A DNA stretch of 64,000 bases from Streptomyces chrestomyceticus JCM 4735 (lineage in GTDB: Bacteria > Actinomycetota > Actinomycetes > Streptomycetales > Streptomycetaceae), in NCBI RefSeq assembly GCF_003865135.1, contig NZ_BHZC01000001.1, forward strand, positions 1,302,001-1,366,000, in the 5' to 3' direction. Below the pieces are notes generated by a model. That model saw only the letters and a list, made by a program, of their open reading frames with translations. It made no database searches and was not told the DNA's origin. Both the position numbers and the translations under genes were made by a program. This document shows positions 16,273-25,102 of the stretch, one piece after another; positions within the stretch are counted from its first letter, which is position 1; every line of letters begins with the position of its first letter.

Positions 16273-17664
16273 CTACGCTCCGTACCAGACCGTCGTCGCG
16301 TTGCAGAACTCGCGGATGCCGTGGCCGGCCAGTTCGCGGCCGTAGCCGGAGCGTTTGATGCCGCCGAAGGGGAGGGCGGGGTGGGAGGCGGTCATGCCGT
16401 TGAAGAAGAGGCCGCCGGCCTCGATGTCGCGGATCAGGCGCTGCTGTTCGTCCTCGTCGCGGGTCCAGGCGTTGGAGCTGAGGCCGAACGGGGTGTCGTT
16501 GGCGGTGGCGATCGCCTCGTCCAGGCTGTTGACCCGGTAGAGCGTGGCGACCGGGCCGAACGCCTCCTCCCGGTGGATGCGCATCTCGGGGGTGATGCCG
16601 GCCAGCACGGTCGGCTCGTAGAACCAGCCTGCGGTCAGCTTCTCCGGGCGTTTGCCGCCGCACAGTGCGGCGGCGCCCCGGTTCACCGCGTCGTCGACCA
16701 GTTCCTCCAGGTCGGCGCGGCCCTGTTCGCTGGCCAGCGGGCCGACGTCGGTGCTCTCCTCCATCGGGTCGCCGACGGTCAGGGCGGCCATCCGCTCGGT
16801 GAAGCGGACCGCGAACTCGTCGTAGACGTCGGTGTGCACGATGAAGCGTTTGGCGGCGATGCAGGACTGTCCGTTGTTCTGCACCCGGGCGGTGACGGCG
16901 GTGCGGACGGCCGCGTCGAGATCGGCGGACGGCAGCACGATGTACGGGTCACTGCCGCCCAGTTCCAGCACCGTCTTCTTGATCTCGTCACCGGCGATGG
17001 AGGCGACCGAGCGGCCGGCCGGTTCGCTGCCGGTGAGGGTCGCGGCGGCGACCCGGCGGTCGCGCAGGATGTCCTCGATCGCGCCGGAGCCGACCAGCAG
17101 CGTCTGGAAGCAGCCTTCGGGGAAGCCCGCCCGGCGCAGCAGGTCCTCGATGTACAGCGCGGTCTGCGGCACGTTGGAGGCGTGTTTGAGCAGGCAGGTG
17201 TTGCCGGCCATCAGCGCGGGCGCGGCGAAGCGGATCACCTGCCAGAGGGGGAAGTTCCACGGCATGACGGCCAGGACGGTGCCCAGCGGCCGGTAGCGGA
17301 CATGGGCGCGGGACGCCCCGGCGTCCTTGACGTCACCGGCGTCCGGTACCTCGTCGGCGAGGAGTTCCGCGGCGTGGTCGGCGTACCAGCGCATCGCTTT
17401 CGCGCACTTGGCGGCTTCCGCGCGGGCCGCCGCCAGCGGCTTGCCCATCTCGGTGGTCATGGTGCGGGCGATGCCGTCCTGGCCCGCCTCCAGCAGGCCG
17501 GCGGCGTTGCGCAGCAGTTCGCCGCGTTCGGCGAAGGTCGTCGTCCGGTAGCTGCGGAATGTTTCTTCGGCGCGGGCGAGCCGGGCCTCGATCGCGTCGG
17601 CGTCGAGCGCGTCGAAGGTCTTGAGCGTCTCGCCGGTGGCCGGGTCGACCGTGGCGATGGCCAT
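16273..17664 (-). CDS. gabD: NADP-dependent succinate-semialdehyde dehydrogenase
   Basis: 463-residue aldehyde dehydrogenase that starts MAIATVDPATGETLKTF, typical of the NADP-dependent GabD1-type succinate-semialdehyde dehydrogenases. Visible are the coenzyme motif VMPWNFPLWQ, the general base Glu234 in LELGGSDP and nucleophile Cys268 in NNGQSCIAAKRF, plus the C-terminal PFGGIKRSGYGREL. It oxidises succinate semialdehyde to succinate in the cytosol, at the end of GABA degradation. The start has a strong GGGAGGTGC ribosome site. No GABA transaminase is nearby, so other aldehydes are possible. Confidence 0.87.
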   Translation of the reverse strand: MAIATVDPATGETLKTFDALDADAIEARLARAEETFRSYRTTTFAERGELLRNAAGLLEAGQDGIARTMTTEMGKPLAAARAEAAKCAKAMRWYADHAAELLADEVPDAGDVKDAGASRAHVRYRPLGTVLAVMPWNFPLWQVIRFAAPALMAGNTCLLKHASNVPQTALYIEDLLRRAGFPEGCFQTLLVGSGAIEDILRDRRVAAATLTGSEPAGRSVASIAGDEIKKTVLELGGSDPYIVLPSADLDAAVRTAVTARVQNNGQSCIAAKRFIVHTDVYDEFAVRFTERMAALTVGDPMEESTDVGPLASEQGRADLEELVDDAVNRGAAALCGGKRPEKLTAGWFYEPTVLAGITPEMRIHREEAFGPVATLYRVNSLDEAIATANDTPFGLSSNAWTRDEDEQQRLIRDIEAGGLFFNGMTASHPALPFGGIKRSGYGRELAGHGIREFCNATTVWYGA

Positions 17665-17762
17665 GTGGATGCACCTCCCGTGGGGTGATGGGCGGGCTGG
17701 GCGATGGGGGCCGCGGCGGCCGGGGGGCCGCCGCGGGGCCGGTGGCCGGGGCCGGCCGCGGG

Positions 17763-18047
17763 CTAGGTGAGCGGACCGGGGGCCGGGGACGGCTCCGGTA
17801 CGGGGTCGGGGCCCGGCGGGCGCGGTACGGGGTCGGGGCTGGGTGTCGGGGGCTGCGGCGTGGGCGCGGGCGGTGTCGGGTCGGGCGGCCCGGGCACCGG
17901 CGGTCCCGGCGTCGGCCCCGGTACGGGGCCGGGCCCCGGACCCGGTTCGGGCCCGCCGGGCCCCGGCGACGGCGTGGGTGTCGGCGGCACGGGCTCGGTC
18001 CCCTGCCCGGGCTCGCGCGTACGGTGCGGTGTCGGTTGCCGCTCCAC
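17763..18047 (-). CDS. small proline/glycine-rich protein
   Basis: 94-residue low-complexity protein of PGP, PTP and PDP repeats, beginning at a GTG (VERQPTPHRTREPG) with a perfect AGGAGGT ribosome site six bases upstream. About half of the residues are proline. There is no signal peptide or anchor. It lies upstream of the succinate-semialdehyde dehydrogenase on the same strand, 98 bases before its start, so it may be the first gene of that transcript. The strong ribosome site suggests a real gene; no function can be given. Confidence 0.55.
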   Translation of the reverse strand: MERQPTPHRTREPGQGTEPVPPTPTPSPGPGGPEPGPGPGPVPGPTPGPPVPGPPDPTPPAPTPQPPTPSPDPVPRPPGPDPVPEPSPAPGPLT

Positions 18048-18220
18048 AGCAGACCTCCTGGGTCGGACGGCATGTGGTTCTCCGGCCCCGGTACCCGGGT
18101 TTCGCCGGTCTATCGCACGGACGCGCGACGGATTGCGCCCCGGTCGCCCATCCCGTTCCTTCGGGTGGCTTGTCCGGTTCGTTCGGCGACGCACCGTCCA
18201 CGGCGTCCTACATTGCGGTC

Positions 18221-18955
18221 ATGACCTCCGCGAGGACCCTGGCGGCCGCGGCCTGCGCGGCCGTGCTCGCCCTGACCGTGCCCGCCTCCGCCGTACCCCG
18301 CTCCCCCGCCTCCTCCCCGGCTGCCGGGCAGCCGCTGCCCACCCGGATGGCCGACACCGGCGGCGGCCGCCAGCTCATCACGGCCCGCGCCGCGAGCCCG
18401 CGCTCCACGACCGGCACGGTGAGCTGGTGGCAGCGGTACGGGAGCCGCTGGCACCGGGTCGGTACGGCGCCCGCGCGCTTCGGGGCGAACGGGCTGGCCG
18501 AGGGCAGCTCACGTGAGCAGGGCACCTCGACGACCCCCACGGGCCTGTACGACCTGCCGTTCGCCTTCGGCCTCAAGAAGGCACCGGCCGGTACGGAGAT
18601 CCCGTACCGGCCGGTGCGGGACACCTCCTGGTGGTGCCAGGACAACGGCTCATCCGCCTACAACCGCTGGGTGGACCCGCGCCCCCGGGACTGCGCGGCG
18701 AAGGAGGCCGAGCGGCTGGCCGACTACCCGGTGCAGTACGGCCGGGCCCTGGTCATCGGCTTCAACTACCACCGCCCGGTACGCGGCCGGGGCGCGGGCA
18801 TCTTCCTGCACGTCGACGGCCGTGGGGCGACGGCGGGCTGTGTGTCCGTACCGGCGCGGGCGATGGCCCGCATCGTGGCGTGGGTGCGGCCGGCCGCCCG
18901 TCCACACATCGCGATCGGCACGGACTCCGGGCGTACGGGCCTCACCCGCTACTGA
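18221..18955 (+). CDS. secreted L,D-transpeptidase (YkuD-type) family protein
   Basis: 244 residues with a Sec signal peptide (about 1-25, ending PASAVP). The C-terminal half has the L,D-transpeptidase catalytic signature: His197 in IFLHVDGRG and nucleophile Cys207 in GATAGCVSVP. Such enzymes form 3-3 crosslinks in peptidoglycan or attach proteins to it, outside the membrane. The ATG at 18221 directly precedes the signal peptide. The 3' end overlaps the convergent ABC ATPase gene by 14 bases (18942-18955). Confidence 0.85.
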   Translation: MTSARTLAAAACAAVLALTVPASAVPRSPASSPAAGQPLPTRMADTGGGRQLITARAASPRSTTGTVSWWQRYGSRWHRVGTAPARFGANGLAEGSSREQGTSTTPTGLYDLPFAFGLKKAPAGTEIPYRPVRDTSWWCQDNGSSAYNRWVDPRPRDCAAKEAERLADYPVQYGRALVIGFNYHRPVRGRGAGIFLHVDGRGATAGCVSVPARAMARIVAWVRPAARPHIAIGTDSGRTGLTRY

Positions 18956-21104
18956 CGGGACCGGGCCCGGGGGCCGCCACGAGGGGGAAGTGGCAGGCCA
19001 CCCGGTGCCCGGGGCCGACGGGTGCGGTGGATTCGGGTTCGCTCTCCGCGCAGCGCGGGCGGGCCACCGGGCAGCGGGTGCGGAAGCGGCAGCCGGAGGG
19101 CGGCGCGGTGGCCGAGGGCGTCTCGCCGGTGAGCGGGCTGCCCGTGGCGGGGGCCGCCGGGTCGGGCGCGTTGACGGTGTCGAGGAGACCGCGGGTGTAC
19201 GGGTGCAGGGGGCGTGCGAAGACGTCCCGGGCCGGGCCGGTCTCCACCAGTTTGCCCAGGTACATCACGCCGACGGTGTCCGCGAGGTGCCGTACCACCG
19301 CCAGGTCGTGGGAGATGAAGAGGTACGTCAGTCCCTTGTCGCGTTGCAGGTCGCGCATGAGGTTGAGGATCTGGGCCTGGACGGAGACGTCGAGCGCGGA
19401 GACCGGTTCGTCGGCGACGACGAGGGACGGCGCGAGGGCGAGAGCGCGGGCCAGCCCGAGGCGCTGGCGCTGACCGCCGGAGAACTCGTGCGGGTAGCGG
19501 TCCACGCCGGCGCGCGGCAGGCCCACGTCGTCCAGCAGGGCGGCGACCCGCCGCTGTTGCGCGGCGCGGTCGCCGATGCCCTGGATGACCAGCGGCTCCC
19601 GCAGGATCGTGCCGACGCGCATCCTGGGGTCCATGGACGCGTAGGAGTCCTGGAACATCAACTGGACGTCGCGGCGGTGGGCGCGCAGTTCACGGCGGGT
19701 CAGGGCGGCGATGTCGCGGCCCGCGAGGCGGATCGTGCCGCCGGTCGGGGGTTCCAGGCCGACGACCATCCGCGCGAGCGTGGACTTGCCGCAGCCGGAC
19801 TCGCCGACGATGCCGAAGGTCTCGCCGCGGGTGACGGTGAGGCTGACCCCGGCGACGGCCCCGACCTCCCGGGCACCCTTGCGCCGGGCGAAGGGGCCGG
19901 CGTGGAGGGCGTAGCGCTTGGTGACGTCGGTGAGGGTGAGGAGGGGTTCGCGGTCGGTGGGCGCCGTGGAGGCACGTCCGTTCCCCTCGGGACCGGGTAC
20001 TGATACCGCGGGCGCGGGCGCGCTGTCGCCCGCCCGTCCATCGGCTACGTCCCGTACCGGGTGGAAGCAGGCGTACGCATGGCCCGCCTCCCCGTCCAGG
20101 ACCGGTTCCTCCGTACGGCACCGGTCGGTCGCGAAGGCGCACCGCGGCGCGAAGCGGCAGCCGGCGGGCCGGGTGACGAGCGCGGGCGGCAGGCCCGGGA
20201 TGGTGGCGAGGGTGGTCCGCTCGCCCGCGGCGCGTTCGGGGAGGGCGGCGAGGAGGGCCTGGGTGTAGCGGTGCCGGGGGGTGGTGAAGAGGCGGTGCAC
20301 GCCGGCGCGTTCGGCGACCTTGCCGCCGTACATGACCGCGACCCGGTCCACCCGCTTGGCGATGACGCCGAGGTCGTGGGTCACCAGGATCATGGCCATG
20401 CCGAGGCGGGTGCGCAGGTCGTCGACGAGTTCCAGGATCTGGTGCTGGGTGGTGACGTCGAGGGCGGTGGTCGGTTCGTCGGCGATCAGCAGCCTGGGTT
20501 CGCACACCAGGGCCATGGCGATGGCGACGCGCTGCCGCATGCCGCCGCTGAGCTGGTGGGGGTAGTTCCGCATCCGTTCGGCGGGCTGCGGCATGCCGAC
20601 CAGCCGCAGGGTCTCCTCGGCCTTCGCCCAGGCCTGCCGCCGGGTGATCTCCTTGTGCAGCAGCAGGGGTTCGGCGACCTGGGCGCCGATGGTCATGGTC
20701 GGGTTCAGGGAAGTCAGCGGGTCCTGGAAGACCATGCCGATGGTGTTGCCGCGGACGTCCCGCAGGACGGGGGCGGGCGCGGCGGCCAGGTCGGTCGTCC
20801 CGTCGCCGCCGGCCGTACGACCGTCGCCGCCCCCGCTGTCACGGAAGAGGATGCGTCCGCCGGTGATCCGCCCGCCCGGCGGCAGGAGGCCGAGGACGGC
20901 CAGCGCGGTCATGGTCTTGCCGCAGCCGGATTCCCCCACGAGACCGAGGGCTTCCCCGGGGGCGAGGTCGAGGTGCACACCGTCCAGGGCGTGCGCGGTG
21001 CGGCCGCGGCCGGTGATCTCGACGTGCAGGTCCTCGACGCTGAGCAGCGGTGCGGCGGTCCCGGACGGCGGGGAGACGGTCGCGGACAGGGGGTCGGCGG
21101 TCAT
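18942..21104 (-). CDS. ABC transporter, two fused ATPase domains (oligopeptide type)
   Basis: 720-residue protein with two complete ABC ATPases in one chain, equivalent to a DppD-DppF fusion. The first half has Walker A GESGCGKT (57-64) and signature LSGGMRQR; the second has GESGCGKS and FSGGQRQR, followed by VADEPVSALDVSVQ. Each half ends in the oligopeptide-type C-terminal Cys-rich motif (CRFAPRCAFATDRC and CRFRTRCPVARPRC) that holds an iron-sulfur cluster in relatives. It drives the two permeases encoded directly upstream (10-bp gap). A low-complexity stretch rich in Gly/Asp follows the first Walker region. Confidence 0.92.
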   Translation of the reverse strand: MTADPLSATVSPPSGTAAPLLSVEDLHVEITGRGRTAHALDGVHLDLAPGEALGLVGESGCGKTMTALAVLGLLPPGGRITGGRILFRDSGGGDGRTAGGDGTTDLAAAPAPVLRDVRGNTIGMVFQDPLTSLNPTMTIGAQVAEPLLLHKEITRRQAWAKAEETLRLVGMPQPAERMRNYPHQLSGGMRQRVAIAMALVCEPRLLIADEPTTALDVTTQHQILELVDDLRTRLGMAMILVTHDLGVIAKRVDRVAVMYGGKVAERAGVHRLFTTPRHRYTQALLAALPERAAGERTTLATIPGLPPALVTRPAGCRFAPRCAFATDRCRTEEPVLDGEAGHAYACFHPVRDVADGRAGDSAPAPAVSVPGPEGNGRASTAPTDREPLLTLTDVTKRYALHAGPFARRKGAREVGAVAGVSLTVTRGETFGIVGESGCGKSTLARMVVGLEPPTGGTIRLAGRDIAALTRRELRAHRRDVQLMFQDSYASMDPRMRVGTILREPLVIQGIGDRAAQQRRVAALLDDVGLPRAGVDRYPHEFSGGQRQRLGLARALALAPSLVVADEPVSALDVSVQAQILNLMRDLQRDKGLTYLFISHDLAVVRHLADTVGVMYLGKLVETGPARDVFARPLHPYTRGLLDTVNAPDPAAPATGSPLTGETPSATAPPSGCRFRTRCPVARPRCAESEPESTAPVGPGHRVACHFPLVAAPGPGPVSSG

Positions 21105-21114
21105 GGGCCCTTCC

Positions 21115-22065
21115 TCAGCTCTTCTGGAGGCGCACGTCGAAGGCGTCCCGCAGGCCGTCCCCGACGAAGGTGAACGCGGCGACGACGAGGACGACGGCGA
21201 GGCCGGGCGGGAAGATCAGCCACCAGTGGCCGACCTGGGTGTAGGTGATGCCGGCGGAGAGCATGGAGCCCCAGTCGGCGGCCGGAGGCGGGACGGACAG
21301 TCCCAGGAAGGAGAGGTAGGCGACGTAGAGGATGGCGTCGGCGATCTGGAAGGTGGCGTTGACGACGACGGTGCCGACGGCGCCGGGCAGGATGTGCCGG
21401 AAGACGGCCCGGCCCCCGCCGCCGCCCATCAGACGCATGGCGTGCACATAGTCGCGGCTGCGCAGGGCGAGGGCCTCGCCGCGGATGAGACGGGCCGGGG
21501 ACAGCCAGGCGACCGAGGCGATGATGAGGATCAGCACGGGTTTGCTGGGGGTGACGATGGCGGCGACCACGACCAGCAGGAACAGCGCGGGGATGGCGAG
21601 CGCGGCATCGGTGACGCGCATCATGGCGGCGTCCACCCAGCCGCCGAAGTAGCCCGCGACCGCGCCGTACACGGTGCCGAAGAGGGTGGCCAGCAGCCCG
21701 GCGGCGAGGCCGACTTCCAGCGAGGTCTGGCCCCCGTACATCAGCCTGCCGAGCATGTCGTAGCCGAGGTCGGTGGTGCCGAGGAGGTGGCCGGGGTTGC
21801 CGGGCGGCAGGCTGGCCTGCGACAGGTCGGTGTGTGTCTGGTCGGTGGGGTGCAGCAGCGGGCCGAGGTAGCAGAGCAGCAGCAGGCCGAGGAGGAGGAC
21901 CGCGCCGGTGAGGGCGAGTCTGCTGCGGGCGAAGACGGCGAGGACGCGGCGGACGGGCCCGGCGGAGGGGGCCGCCTCGTACGCGGCGGCGTCCACGGCT
22001 GCCGCGGGGTCCGCCGCCCCGCTCCCGGGGCCACCGGCCGGCGCGTCCATGGAGGGTGCGGTCAC
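21115..22065 (-). CDS. ABC transporter permease, DppC-like
   Basis: 316-residue inner-membrane permease with an Ala/Pro-rich cytosolic N-terminus of about 40 residues, about six membrane segments and the EAA loop (LRSRDYVHAMRLMGGGGGRAVFRHILPGA). The GTG at 22065 overlaps the DppB-like stop by four bases (GTGA), which selects it over the ATG at 22050. It forms the channel with the DppB-like partner and works with the lipoprotein at 23009-24817. Confidence 0.9.
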   Translation of the reverse strand: MTAPSMDAPAGGPGSGAADPAAAVDAAAYEAAPSAGPVRRVLAVFARSRLALTGAVLLLGLLLLCYLGPLLHPTDQTHTDLSQASLPPGNPGHLLGTTDLGYDMLGRLMYGGQTSLEVGLAAGLLATLFGTVYGAVAGYFGGWVDAAMMRVTDAALAIPALFLLVVVAAIVTPSKPVLILIIASVAWLSPARLIRGEALALRSRDYVHAMRLMGGGGGRAVFRHILPGAVGTVVVNATFQIADAILYVAYLSFLGLSVPPPAADWGSMLSAGITYTQVGHWWLIFPPGLAVVLVVAAFTFVGDGLRDAFDVRLQKS

Positions 22066-23012
22066 GAGACGCTCCTGATCCGGGGGTCGAGGACGGCGTA
22101 GGCGATGTCGGTGATCAGCGAGCCGAGCACGGTGGCCACGCCGACGATCAGGGTGACGCCGAGCAGGACGGGGAAGTCCGAGCCCTGCGCGGCGTTCCAG
22201 AACAGCAGCCCCATGCCCGGGTAGTTGAACATCGACTCGACGACGAGGGTGCCGCTGAAGAGGGTCGGCAGATACAGCCCGAGGAGGGTGGCGAGCGGGA
22301 TCAGCGCGTTGCGGAGCACGTGCCGGGCCATGACGCGGGTGCCCGACTGCCCCTTGGCGTGCGCGGTGCGGACGTAGTCCTCCTGGAGGTTGTCCAGTAC
22401 GGCCGAGCGCATGTAACGGCTGAACGCGGCGATGATGCCGAGGGCGGTGGTCACCACGGGCAGGACCAGGGCCGGGGCCTCGGCGAGCAGGCCGCCGACC
22501 GTGTCGGCCTGCGGTGCCTCGGCCGGGAAGATCTGGAGCTGCTGGCTGAAGACGAGGACGAGGACCAGGCCGAGGAAGAAGACCGGGGTGGCGTAGGCGA
22601 GGAAGGCGGCGCCGGTGAGCAGGTGGTCGGCGGCCTTGCCGCGGCGTACGGCCTGGAGGATGCCGAGCGGGACGGCGAGGACGGCGGCGAGCGCGAGGGA
22701 CAGGCCCGCCAGCAGCGCGGTCTTCGGGAGGCGTTCGCCGAGCAGCGAGGCGACGGTCTGGTTGAGCTTGTACGACTCGCCGAGGTCCCCGGTGAGCAGC
22801 CGCCCGAGGTACATCATGTACTGCTGCGGCAGCGAACGGTCGTATCCCTGCTGGTGGTTGAAGTGCGCGATGGCTTCGGGGGTGGCCTTGACGCCGAGGA
22901 TGGCGCGGGCCGGTCCGCCGGGCAGCAGGTGCAGCAGGACGAAGACGATGACGGAGACCAGCAACAGGACGACGACGGCCTGCGCGACGCGCTTGACCAG
23001 GAAGCGGATCAC
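22062..23012 (-). CDS. ABC transporter permease, DppB-like
   Basis: 316-residue permease starting at a GTG (VIRFLVKRVAQAVVVLLLVSVIVF), the typical DppB N-terminal membrane helix. The large extracytoplasmic loop with YDRSLPQQYMMYLGRLLTGDLGES and the EAA loop LQEDYVRTAHAKGQSGTRVMARHVLRNALIP are present. It overlaps the stop of the binding-protein gene by four bases and the start of the DppC-like gene by four bases, so all four transporter genes are one tightly coupled operon. Confidence 0.92.
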   Translation of the reverse strand: MIRFLVKRVAQAVVVLLLVSVIVFVLLHLLPGGPARAILGVKATPEAIAHFNHQQGYDRSLPQQYMMYLGRLLTGDLGESYKLNQTVASLLGERLPKTALLAGLSLALAAVLAVPLGILQAVRRGKAADHLLTGAAFLAYATPVFFLGLVLVLVFSQQLQIFPAEAPQADTVGGLLAEAPALVLPVVTTALGIIAAFSRYMRSAVLDNLQEDYVRTAHAKGQSGTRVMARHVLRNALIPLATLLGLYLPTLFSGTLVVESMFNYPGMGLLFWNAAQGSDFPVLLGVTLIVGVATVLGSLITDIAYAVLDPRIRSVS

Positions 23013-24817
23013 CGGGCCGCACCGCCCTTCTTGACGAAGTACCAGTCCTGCGGCGCGAGGCCGAGCGTGGGGTTCTGGTCGATGCCGCGCAGGTCGTTGC
23101 GGATGACGGAGACCTGGTAGGCCGGGTTGGGCGTCCATAGGACGGGCACCTGGTCGGCCGTGTAGCGGGCGTAGTCGCGCAGGGCGCCCGGGTCGTCGGA
23201 GTACTCGGTCTTCTTGATCAGCTCGTCGGCCTTCGGGTCGGACCAGTTGCCCATGTTGGAGGGCGCCCCGGTGGCGAAGAGCGACTCGCCGCTGGCCACG
23301 GTCGGGAAGTACCAGCTCCCCTGGGTGCCGAAGAAGCCCGTCTGCCAGGCGGAGCACACCGGTTCGGTCCGCTTGCAGGGGACGGTGGTGCCGAGGACGG
23401 TGTTCAGCGGCTGCTGCCGGATGTCCAGGGTGATGCCCGCCTTGTCCATGGCGGACTTGATCTCCTGCATGGTGTTGGACGTCTCGGTGGAGCCGGACTG
23501 GGAGAGGAGTTCCAGGCGCAGTTGCTGTCCGCCGGGGATGTCCTTGCCGCACTGTCCGGGGCCGGTGCCGGGGCGGGCGCAGCGCAGCCTGCCGTCGGTG
23601 CGCTGCCAGCCGTGCGCGGTGAGCAGGGCTTCGGCCTTCTTCGGGTCGTACGGGAACGGGTCGCGGTCCATCTGCCCGGCGGGCACCGGGCCGCGGGTGG
23701 GGGCCGCGCTGCCGTGCCAGACGACGTCGGAGATCGTCTTCTGGTCGACGAGGTGCTGGAGGGCGCGGCGGAGGTATGTCTGGCGGAGCATCGGCCCGGC
23801 GGTGGGGTGGTTGAGGTTGAGGACGATGTAGGTGATCGCCCAGCCTTCCCACGGGTCGATGCGGTAGCCCATCCTCTTGAACCGCGTGGACTGGGCCATC
23901 ACCGACGGCGGGATGTAGCCGTAGTCCACGCCGCCGGCGCGCAGCACGTTGAATTCGGAGTCGGCGGTGGTGAAGGGCTTGAGGACGACACGGTCGAGGT
24001 GGGGCTTGTCGGGGCCGCCGTACTGCTTGTTGGGGATCAGGGACACCTGCCCGGAGGTGGTCCACTTCTCGATCCGCCAGGGCCCGCTGACGGTCTTCCA
24101 GAGCGGGTCGGTGGCGAACTTGGAGAGCCGTTTGGCGTGCTGGAGCAGCCGCGCGAAGACCTTCTTCGGGGCCTCGTCGTGCGGGTTCCAGGCATGTCTG
24201 GGCAGCGGGGTGAAGTTGTCGAGCTGGTTGCCGGTGAACCAGGCGGGGTTGTACGCGCGGTCCAGGCGCAGCCGGAAGGTGTGGTCGTCCAGCACCTCGA
24301 ACTTCTTGACGTTGTCGGGCAGCAGACCCGGCGAGTAGCCCGCCCACTCCTCCTTGTCGTGCTTGATCAGGTCGTACCAGAACTCCACGTCGCGGCTGGT
24401 CACGGGCGTGCCGTCGGACCAGCGGTGGCCCTGCTTGAGCGTGATGGTGACGGTGGTGTTGCCGTCGCTGTAGCGGGGCTGTCCGGCGAGGTTGCGCGGG
24501 CTGTCCATGGTCAGGCCCGCGCCCTTCTTCTCCGCCGTGTAGAGCGGCGGGTAGAGCAGGTCCTGTACGGCGTTGTTGTACGAGGCCAGGTAACCGGCCG
24601 TGCCGATCGGGAAGATCCAGTTGGGGGTGGCGGCGGGCGGCAGCGCCATGGTGGCCGTACCGCCTTCGACGCGGGTGCCGCCGGTGGCCCCGACGTCGGT
24701 GACGGCACCGTCCGCCGGACCGCATCCGGTGAGCGTCGTCAGGCCGAGCAGCAGCGCGGTCGCCGCGCGGAGCAGGACGTGGACGGGCCCGCGTCGGCGG
24801 GTTCTGCGCGGGCCCAT
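23009..24817 (-). CDS. ABC transporter substrate-binding lipoprotein (family 5)
   Basis: 602-residue peptide/nickel-type (SBP_bac_5) binding protein. The signal peptide has basic MGPRRTRRRG and ends in the lipobox LTGC, with Cys32 the lipidation site. Family features include YSDGNTTVTITLKQGHRWSDGTPVTSRDV and the C-terminal ADELIKKTEY region. It is anchored outside the membrane and delivers substrate, most likely a peptide, to the permeases. It is the first gene of its operon and divergent from a ROK regulator 281 bases away; an M81 peptidase downstream of that regulator suggests the peptide is then cleaved. Confidence 0.9.
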   Translation of the reverse strand: MGPRRTRRRGPVHVLLRAATALLLGLTTLTGCGPADGAVTDVGATGGTRVEGGTATMALPPAATPNWIFPIGTAGYLASYNNAVQDLLYPPLYTAEKKGAGLTMDSPRNLAGQPRYSDGNTTVTITLKQGHRWSDGTPVTSRDVEFWYDLIKHDKEEWAGYSPGLLPDNVKKFEVLDDHTFRLRLDRAYNPAWFTGNQLDNFTPLPRHAWNPHDEAPKKVFARLLQHAKRLSKFATDPLWKTVSGPWRIEKWTTSGQVSLIPNKQYGGPDKPHLDRVVLKPFTTADSEFNVLRAGGVDYGYIPPSVMAQSTRFKRMGYRIDPWEGWAITYIVLNLNHPTAGPMLRQTYLRRALQHLVDQKTISDVVWHGSAAPTRGPVPAGQMDRDPFPYDPKKAEALLTAHGWQRTDGRLRCARPGTGPGQCGKDIPGGQQLRLELLSQSGSTETSNTMQEIKSAMDKAGITLDIRQQPLNTVLGTTVPCKRTEPVCSAWQTGFFGTQGSWYFPTVASGESLFATGAPSNMGNWSDPKADELIKKTEYSDDPGALRDYARYTADQVPVLWTPNPAYQVSVIRNDLRGIDQNPTLGLAPQDWYFVKKGGAAR

Positions 24818-24936
24818 GCTGCCTCCGGAAAGGGTCGGCCGGTCGAAGAGTGCGAGAAAAGTACGGACGGCCGCGAAAAGAAGTCAAGGGTCTGGTGGAA
24901 CATCGGCAAGTGGGGTGTACTGAGGGCGACTTGCTC

Positions 24937-24969
24937 CCTTTCTTTCTTCGCCGACCGAACAAAGAAAGG
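24937..24969. promoter_or_regulatory. Inverted repeat in the ABC transporter / ROK divergent region
   Basis: CCTTTCTTT at 24937-24945 and its perfect inverse AAAGAAAGG at 24961-24969 are separated by 15 bases in otherwise GC-rich DNA. The position, between the transporter operon and the ROK gene, suits a ROK operator that controls both directions. A second AT-richer patch with AAAAGT and GAAAAGAA lies at about 24856-24885. Confidence 0.55.
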
Positions 24970-25063
24970 AAGCGTCGCAGAATGACCGCCCGCAGCATTC
25001 CCCGTCTTTCCCCATCCCCGTCCCCGTCCCCCTCCCCCGTCGCTCCCGGCCGAAGGGCACACC

Positions 25064-25102
25064 ATGACCGCCCCCCTGACCGCCGCCGAGGCCCCCACAT
25101 GA
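25064..25102 (+). CDS. possible 12-codon upstream ORF coupled to the ROK gene
   Basis: ATG at 25064 encodes MTAPLTAAEAPT and stops at a TGA (25100-25102) that overlaps the ATG of the ROK gene at 25099 (ATGA). A GAAGGG ribosome-like site lies eight bases before it. It could couple translation of the regulator to its leader, or be chance. Confidence 0.35.
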   Translation: MTAPLTAAEAPT

